From Neonectria sp. B-13 (Eukaryota; Ascomycota; Sordariomycetes; Hypocreales; Nectriaceae): a DNA stretch of 64,000 nucleotides. Shown here piece by piece: positions 57,152 through 64,000 of the stretch (the first letter of the stretch is position 1; each line of letters starts with the position of its first letter). Position numbers and translations under genes: made by a program. Under the pieces are notes generated by a model. The model saw only the letters and a program-made list of their open reading frames with translations. It had not been told where the DNA came from and did no database searches. Where the stretch lies: contig NOKP01000041.1 in NCBI GenBank assembly GCA_002682825.1, positions 124,001-188,000 of the forward strand, written 5' to 3'.

Positions 57152-58064
57152 CGTGAGTAGTAAGCGTCAGCTTCGTATGCATTTGACTCACAATCTTACC
57201 ACAAGGAGCCTAATCGGTATTATTTGAAGACAAGCGGGATTCGATGCTGCCCGGCCGTCTCACTGATTTGGGCATAAATCAGCTTTGCTTTATAACCGCC
57301 CATGCTTGGGCGGCCTCCACCAGGTAGTAACCTGGGAACCCTCCACTTATGCATGCCACGGTGTCACCGCCACGTATTTAGGCAGCAATATTATCAGAAC
57401 TCGTCATGATGTTGTTTCGCGCCCAACGCTGAAAATACTTTCACTCATGGTGCAAGGCCTAAGGATTGGTGAGGCTAACCATGAAGCGATTGTTAAGATT
57501 CTTAAGCCGCATCAATGTTTCCCCTCCAACTAGTCTACCCCGGGGGCAGTCTGAAATCGTATTGCCGAGCTTCAGTGCCATGCGAATATCTCGGAGGAAA
57601 GTTAGGGCGGAAGGAGATACTATGCAACTCGCCGGACTGAGGAAGAAACCCGTTTTACGAGATGGTATCATAGAATGAGGCTATGCACACGATGCAATGC
57701 GGTGCTGACAAATGGCAGACTGTAATTGGGTCCAGGCTTCACCCGTGTGCATCCTGGTGAGGCAGTGTTGGGCTGCAACAGGGACCTGTTTTGGGCAGAC
57801 CTGCGGGAGTAAAGCCTCCATGTAGTCAAAGAGGGAATAAATGCTATGACCGTTGAAAAAACAGCGCCTCGGGCCGCAGGGACAATACCTAACAAATCCA
57901 GGTCACATCATTGCCCTAGCTTCTCGCAGCTATTGCTTGCACTCCCTGCCTGGTAATCCGCCATTTCGTGGGCTTTCTCAGCCAGCTACAGTCGTCGGAC
58001 TTTCTGCCCGAAAGTCGTCATAACCAACCATAGCTCCGTCGACCTTGCAGAGAGCACTGCCGCA
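57152..58064. promoter_or_regulatory. Divergent promoter between the 297-residue gene and the CHAT gene
   Basis: This 913 bp region has no supported gene; short frames at 57285-57895 are without domains. It separates the starts of the two divergent genes, so co-regulation is possible. Confidence 0.45.
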
Positions 58065-61000
58065 ATGACAGGTGATGACACGGCCGACCTGGACGTATTC
58101 GAAGTTGAAGCAGACACGGCCGCATTTTTCCAGGATTCCAGTCAATGCAGTGATGAAGATCTTCGCTGTTTCGCAGCATTGCAAGAAGATTCCTCAGACG
58201 ACGGCCTGAAGGAGCTATGCATTTACGTCTGTTTCCTTCTGTTCATGAGAACTGGCTCGACAGGTTACCTGAGGCAGGGCATCAAGAAGGTCGAAGAGTG
58301 GCTTACAGTCATACCTCGAAATCAACCGGAACATGATCGGACACGTCGCATTCTCGACATGATGTCAACTCAACTGAGGCAGGCGACTCGGTACGTGTTT
58401 CTTGGCTGTTATCGCAAAATGCTAGCAGCTTCTTCTGCAGTTTCTTCTCCGTGTGAAGCCCCTTATGAGGTTCATGAAAGTCTTCAAAGATGGCGTGGAT
58501 GTTGACAATTAGACATGTAGGACCAGTCAAAAACCAACCGAAGATGAGGTTACTATTCAACAAGGTCGTGTAATCAACCAAGTGTCAATTGGGGATTACA
58601 GACAGGATATATCACTCGATGCACTCGACCGTGACGTCGAGTCTATGAAGAGTGATCTCGATTCCTTTCACCCAGAAGACCCTATTCGTGGGATACTTTT
58701 AAACAACCTCGGAATATGGTTCGGCAACAGATTTCAATCTACTGATTCAATGGCGGATCTCGATAGCGCTATTAAGATTATAGGAATGGCGGTTATGGCA
58801 GCTCCCAACGAATCTACCCAAGCTAGCCGGATGACCAACCTTGGGGGCTGGTTCGGCAAACGCTTTGAGAGAACTGGCTCAGATGAGGATCTTGACTACG
58901 CCATCGAGCTTACAAGAACAGCTGCAGACATCGTGCGTCGAGATCCACTTGAACTAGCCTGCTCCTTTTCTGGTCTCGAGACCTGGCTGAGTAGGAGATT
59001 CGAACGACACGCTTCAATAGGCGACCTCCACGATGCCATTGAAGCTGCGGAAGCCGCGGTTCAACTTACTCCTGAAGGCCATCCCGATCGGGCAGGTCGA
59101 TTGAACGATCTCGGGAACAGGCTTCACACTCGATTTGAACAGACTGATTCTAAGGGGAATCTCGACAAAGCTATTGACCTTGTAACCGAGGCAATAAACA
59201 GTTGCACGGTTCACGACGATGCTCAGAAAGCTGTGTTCCTCAACAACATTGGGGTCAAACTTCATTCACGCTTCAAACAGAACGCCTCAGCAGATGATCT
59301 AGCTCGAGCCGTCGAGGTTACAGAGAAAGCAGTGGCCATCACGGAGAAAGCACAAGATCACACTTACCGACCAGGGTACTTGAACAACCTTGCAATTCTA
59401 TGTCATGCTCGATTTGAACAGACCGGTGTCTTGGAAGACCTGAATGATGCCATTGAATGGGCAGGAATGGCAGTCGCAATCTCGCCTCAAGATCACCCAG
59501 ATCGAATTGTCAGGATGAGTAACCTTGGGTGTTGGCTTCGTCAGAGCTTTCAGTCCACTGGCTCATTGGATTATATCAATCGATCCATTGAAGTGATCAG
59601 TTCAGCACTTAAGGATCTAACCGAGGACCATCCTGCACGAGCCGGTCTACTCAATGAACTTGGAAGCTCATTTTGTAGTCGATTCGATAGATCTGGTGCG
59701 ACTGCCGACCTTAACGAAGGCCTTAATGCTGCAAAGACAGCAGTCAACTTCATCCCTAAGGACCGTCCCAGGTGGCCAAGCATTCTGAACAACTACGCAA
59801 ATTTGCTTGGGTCTCATGCGCAAGCAACAGGCTCCACGGCTTCTCTTGACGAGGCAATTGAGAGAATGTGGACGGCAATCAATGCTACCCCTGAGGGCCA
59901 TGCTGACCTACCTAGCCGATTCTGCAATGTTGGAAATTGGCTTGGTTGGCGATTTCAAAGGACTGGCTCGAAGGAGGATATTGACGAAGCCATCAAGGCC
60001 ACAGAGCAAGCATGTAATGCTTTGCCATCTGAGCACCTCGATCGCGCGAAGTATTTGGCCAACTGCGGAACCTGGCTCGAAAAGCGGTTTGGCCTATGTG
60101 GCACACAAGACGATCAGAGCCGTGCACTTTCTTTGTATAAAGAAGGTTCAGGTCTCTGCACGTCTATCCCTTCAGTTCGAATTAAGCTAGCTCGAAGAGC
60201 CGCGTTGATTTATGCCTCCCGTTCAGTCTGGAAGGATTCCAGTTGTCTCCTTGAAAGAGCCATGGACCTTCTCCCTGCCATCAGTCCAAGGTCATTGAAG
60301 GATACAGACAAACAGAATGTGCTAGGAGAGTTATCTGGCTTGGCTTCAGATGCTGCAGCCATTAGCCTAAGTGCAGGGAATGAGGCATACCATGCTTTGC
60401 AGCTTCTCGAACGCGGACGTGGGGTCATTGCGAGCCTACTGATGGATATGCGTGGAGATCTTTCTGACCTGAAGAGAAAACACCCAGTCTGGGCAGAGAA
60501 TTTCATCGCTCTTCGAGACAAATTAGCCTCGCCAACCGACTTCTCAGATTTGTCAGCATCCATTGATACTATCAGGTCGTGGCACGGCCAAGAGCGACAA
60601 CGTCGCGTGGCAGATGAAGACTTTGGGAAGCTTCTTGCGACCATTCGGGCTCAGCCAGGATTTCATAACTTCCTTTTGCTGCCACCTCACAATCAACTCA
60701 TGGCCGCGGCAGACCCTGACCCGATTGTGGTTATCAACGCAAGTGCTTACCGCTGCGATGCCTTTCTCATCCAACGCGACAGCATACGTGCCTTGGAGCT
60801 ACCCGATCTGAAACTGGCCGATGTGAGGGAGCGAATCAAAAATCTCCAATCAATTCATGCAGCTAGTTCCGCCGAAATGAAGGCCTTTTTGAAATGGCTC
60901 TGGGACAGGATCACGAGCCCATGTTTGGATGCTCTCAACCTCACTAGCCCACCCTCTGCTGAATCTTGGCCTCATGTCTGGTGGATTCCTACGGGACTTC

Positions 61001-61824
61001 TAAGTCAGCTACCGCTTCATGCAGCAGGAATTTATCATGAACGATCTACTGATACCGTGCTCGATCGGACAATGTCATCTTACGCACTATCAGTCAAGGC
61101 ATTAATGCATGGACGTCAAGTTCCTGCTCCTGGATTTGGCAAGGAGTTAGATCGTGGCCTTTTAATTGCGATGGAAAATACACCGGGATTGTGCACGAGT
61201 GGAGATCTTCAATTCGCGAAAGACGAAATCGAAATGTTGAGTGGCATATGCTCATCGCTCGGACTGACACCTACTACGCCCAAGCCTCAGAAGGGTGAAG
61301 TTCTGAAATGTCTGAACACTTGCAAAATCTTCCACTTTGCTGGCCATGGGAAGTCAGATCCAACAGAGCCTTCAGAAAGTTGCTTACTCCTCGAGGACTG
61401 GAAAACCAACCCACTAACCGTAGGAGACTTAAGAGACCACCAGTTTCAAGAGAATGCACCATTTCTTGGGTATCTATCGGCTTGTTCAACCGGTGTCAAT
61501 ATGGTAGTGCGACTTGCTGACGAGGGAATTCACCTGACGGGCTCACTGCAGCTTGCGGGCTTCCGGCATGTGGTTGGAACACTGTGGGATGTATCAGACA
61601 AGCACTGCGTTGACGTGGCGAGAGTTTTCTATCAGACGATTAAAGCCGAGGGGTTTACAGATGCTAGCATCTGTCGAGCATTGCATAAGGCAGTTAAGGA
61701 ACTGCGTGATAGTCATTTTGGAGATGGTGCTAGGGTACGAAAAGGCTATTATATGGGCCTAGAGACCTCTGGGAAGGGATTGGGCGATTTTAGGTGGATT
61801 CCATATGTTCATTTTGGTGTTTAA
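58065..61824 (+). CDS. TPR-repeat protein with C-terminal CHAT (caspase-clan) protease domain
   Basis: Predicted 1209 residues from two exons, 58065-58390 and 58521-61824; the 130 nt intron (GTACGT..GTAG) is required because the long frame lacks an ATG at its beginning. Residues 1-130 are an acidic helical N-terminus. Residues about 155-645 hold eleven degenerate 44-46 residue helical repeats of the TPR superfamily, each with a pattern like LNNLGxWFxxRFxxTGSxxDLDxAIE. After a helical spacer the CHAT domain runs from about 860 to 1209, with catalytic His1051 in HFAGHG and Cys1097 in LSACSTG, followed by GFRHVVGTLWDVSD. CHAT domains are separase/caspase-related proteases that, with TPR sensors, act as regulated proteases in bacterial (for example gRAMP/Craspase) and fungal systems. 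All catalytic residues are intact. It is divergent from the 297-residue gene. Confidence 0.88.
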
Positions 61825-64000
61825 AGATTATCCAGCTCTCCTATTATGCCTTTAGTAATAGGGTTCTTACTAATTGAAATACAAAAAGAATATAGCTTTT
61901 TTATTGCTTTAGTTACTTTATCTCTTTGAATTTAAATACCTTTACTATTACTTTTCAGTCTTAGCTAGTTGTTCTATTATACTAAGAGTATACTATATTT
62001 TAATAAAATATTATATTTAATAGAGATAGCTTTATAATAGTTAATAAAGCTATAAATATCTTATTAGCTTTACTATAGTTATAATAAGAAAAGAAATATA
62101 ATTTATTCTTTTAGCTTTTTAGTAAATATAGGAAAAGTTAGTTAAATTAACTATAATTATAATATTATTAAGATTATTATAATAAGAATCTTAAGATTAA
62201 TAGAATTATTTAAATCTAGCTAAAAATTGAATAATTATTACTTTTAAATTTATTACTTTAATAATAGAAAGAGATAAGAAATAATACTCTAAATGGATAA
62301 TAGTCCCTTAGTAAAGTACTTAGAAATGCATTATATAAGCATCTTAGTTAGTTAGCTTAAGGTTATACTAAATAGTATTTATAGTAATTTTAGCCTTAAT
62401 TAATATTATTTAATAGATTAAAATAATACAATAGATAATATATAGTAGTTAATACAATAAGATACTATACCTAGTACTATTAATCCTAATAACTTAAATA
62501 CAATAAGCTTTCCTAATAATATAGTTTATATTAATATTATACCTTAAGCCTATTTTTATAACCTATTTAAGTCCTTCTCTTTAACCTTAATGTTTAATTT
62601 ATAAAAAGCTTATCCTAAACTATAGTATATATAAATAACTATCTCTTATTAAGCTAATAAGTTAAATTAGCCTTCTTCTCTCTTTCTTAATATACTATAA
62701 TATAGTATAATATAACTATAATATATACTACTTTTCTAATTATCTATTATACCTTATAGCTAAATAGTAAAATATAAAGCTATAAAGTATATAAAATAGA
62801 ATACTATTACTCTTTAGATAGAAAGATAAAGGCTATTAAGTATAAGTAGTAACTTTACTAGGCTAAACTTTATAGCCTTAGTAGCTTTAAGTCTAGCTAT
62901 ATAATAATTAATACTATTTAAAAGGTATATTTAGCTATATTTAACTGCTATTTACTCCTTAATAATAGAGCTACTAAGGTTGATAATCTTAGCTTTATTA
63001 TAGAGGAGAAAATACTACTTAAAGCCCTTACTAAGCAATTAAAGGCTAAGTTAGATAATAAAAATAATAAAGTTATTATTAAAGAATTATCTAGAGATAA
63101 ATATGCCCTTTAGTTCTAGGAGCTGCTAGAGTGTATAAAACTGGTATAAATAGCTAGCTAGTCTACTACCCATCTAGACATCAAGGGAAAGATTAAGGAA
63201 AAACTTAGACTGAATAGAAAAGATAGATAGGTTTAGGTCAAATGTAAAGGTTAATAAAAAACTTTAAAAACCAACCAGGCCTAAGATAAAGAAATTAATA
63301 TATAATATAGTAATTATTATATATTAGGTTCCCTTATAAAGGGATACTAAATAGTATATATATAGTTTAATAGTTTAGTATTTAATATCTAACTATTAAT
63401 CCTTTAGTAGTTTACTTAGACTATTATTTTCTATATACTTATGATTGATCTATAGTATAGTAGAGCCTATATAGAGGGGTAGACTACTATTAGTTAAACT
63501 ACTATTTAGAGTTAAAAGGTCTTATTATATTTATATTATATTCTAGCTTTATCTTTTAATATTATCTTAACTATCTATAATAAACATATAGCTTTTTTAT
63601 CACTGCTTTTAGTAGGTTCTAACACTAGGTTTAGTAGTAAATCGGCTAAAGTCTAGTACTACTTTAGCTTATCTATCTAAACAACTAGCATTATAAGTCC
63701 CTAACTATCTATTAATATATATCTTAATGTACCCTATGTATTATTAGGTACTAAATAGTATACTAAAGCTTAGAAGAAATGTTTTATACTAAGAGTTAAG
63801 ATACTTTAAACTACTACCTGAGTTATTACTACTTACCTAGGTCATTAGAGTATAAATATATTACTTACTCTTACTTATATATAGGACTAAGGAAGATATA
63901 GGATAAGATAGCTTTACTTTATTAGATCCTTTAGCTTATATTATATACTTACTAATTAGAACATTAAGTATTCCTTGGATGTATAATCCTTTTATTGTAT
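61825..64000. repeat. AT-rich repeat desert resumes
   Basis: The AT-rich sequence begins within 50 bp of the CHAT stop codon. Positions 62015-62260 parallel 52330-52565, and 62370-63345 parallel 49035-50025, both in direct orientation. No open gene is seen to the end of the window. Confidence 0.7.
62370..63345 (+). repeat. ~1 kb dispersed repeat, right copy
   Basis: Parallel to 49035-50025, with mostly transition differences and the same end GTAATTATTATATATTAG followed by TCCCTTATA. Confidence 0.6.

Noticed and set aside
58582..61824. CHAT gene starting within the long frame at 58582
   Set aside because: The codon there is GTG, and a spliced upstream exon with ATG at 58065 joins in frame through a good donor and acceptor.

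Overview
The window comes from the nuclear genome of a filamentous ascomycete (Pezizomycotina). The signs are short 50-130 nt spliceosomal introns in almost every gene, several Zn(II)2Cys6 regulators, and long AT-rich tracts whose decayed reading frames carry the marks of repeat-induced point mutation (RIP): TpA-rich sequence, and stop codons of the type CAR changed to TAR. I cannot name the species from sequence alone.

Region 1 (1-33.1 kb) is a gene-rich block that looks like an aromatic-compound catabolic cluster. It holds two FAD-dependent aromatic hydroxylases (158-1542 and 30665-33079), an intradiol ring-cleavage dioxygenase (3102-4210), an extradiol ring-cleavage dioxygenase (22294-23387), a fumarylacetoacetate-hydrolase-family protein (14753-15856), an acetoacetyl-CoA synthetase (18918-21491), an MFS transporter (16537-18147) and three Zn2Cys6 regulators (11539-14145, 23776-25891, 26985-29383). 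The inferred flow is uptake, ring hydroxylation, meta or ortho ring cleavage, C-C hydrolysis of the ring-fission product, and CoA activation of a released keto acid. A gene-poor stretch at 4.2-11.5 kb inside the block contains relics: an XlnR-like regulator that has lost zinc ligands, a GTP cyclohydrolase I fragment and other decayed frames.

Region 2 (33.1-45 kb) mixes AT-rich repeats, an aldehyde dehydrogenase relic, an assembly gap of N at 35322-35422 bounded by identical 118 bp sequences, a zinc alcohol dehydrogenase (38398-39456), an NmrA-like protein (41400-42497), a frameshifted MFS fragment and a regulator relic.

Region 3 (about 45.1-53.0 kb, and again 61.8-64.0 kb) is an AT-rich repeat desert. 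It contains several copies of one roughly 1.1 kb element, in both orientations, that carries an internal 16 bp minisatellite.

Region 4 (53.0-61.8 kb) is a GC-normal island inside this desert with three genes: a caspase-fold protease with an intact His/Cys dyad (53930-56080), an uncharacterised 297-residue protein with an acidic C-terminal tail (56258-57151, minus), and a 1209-residue protein with about eleven TPR-like repeats and a C-terminal CHAT protease domain (58065-61824). Two caspase-clan proteases flanking one small possible effector is the arrangement expected of a fungal regulated-cell-death or allorecognition module. It is the strongest candidate here for an undescribed system; the effector role is inference.
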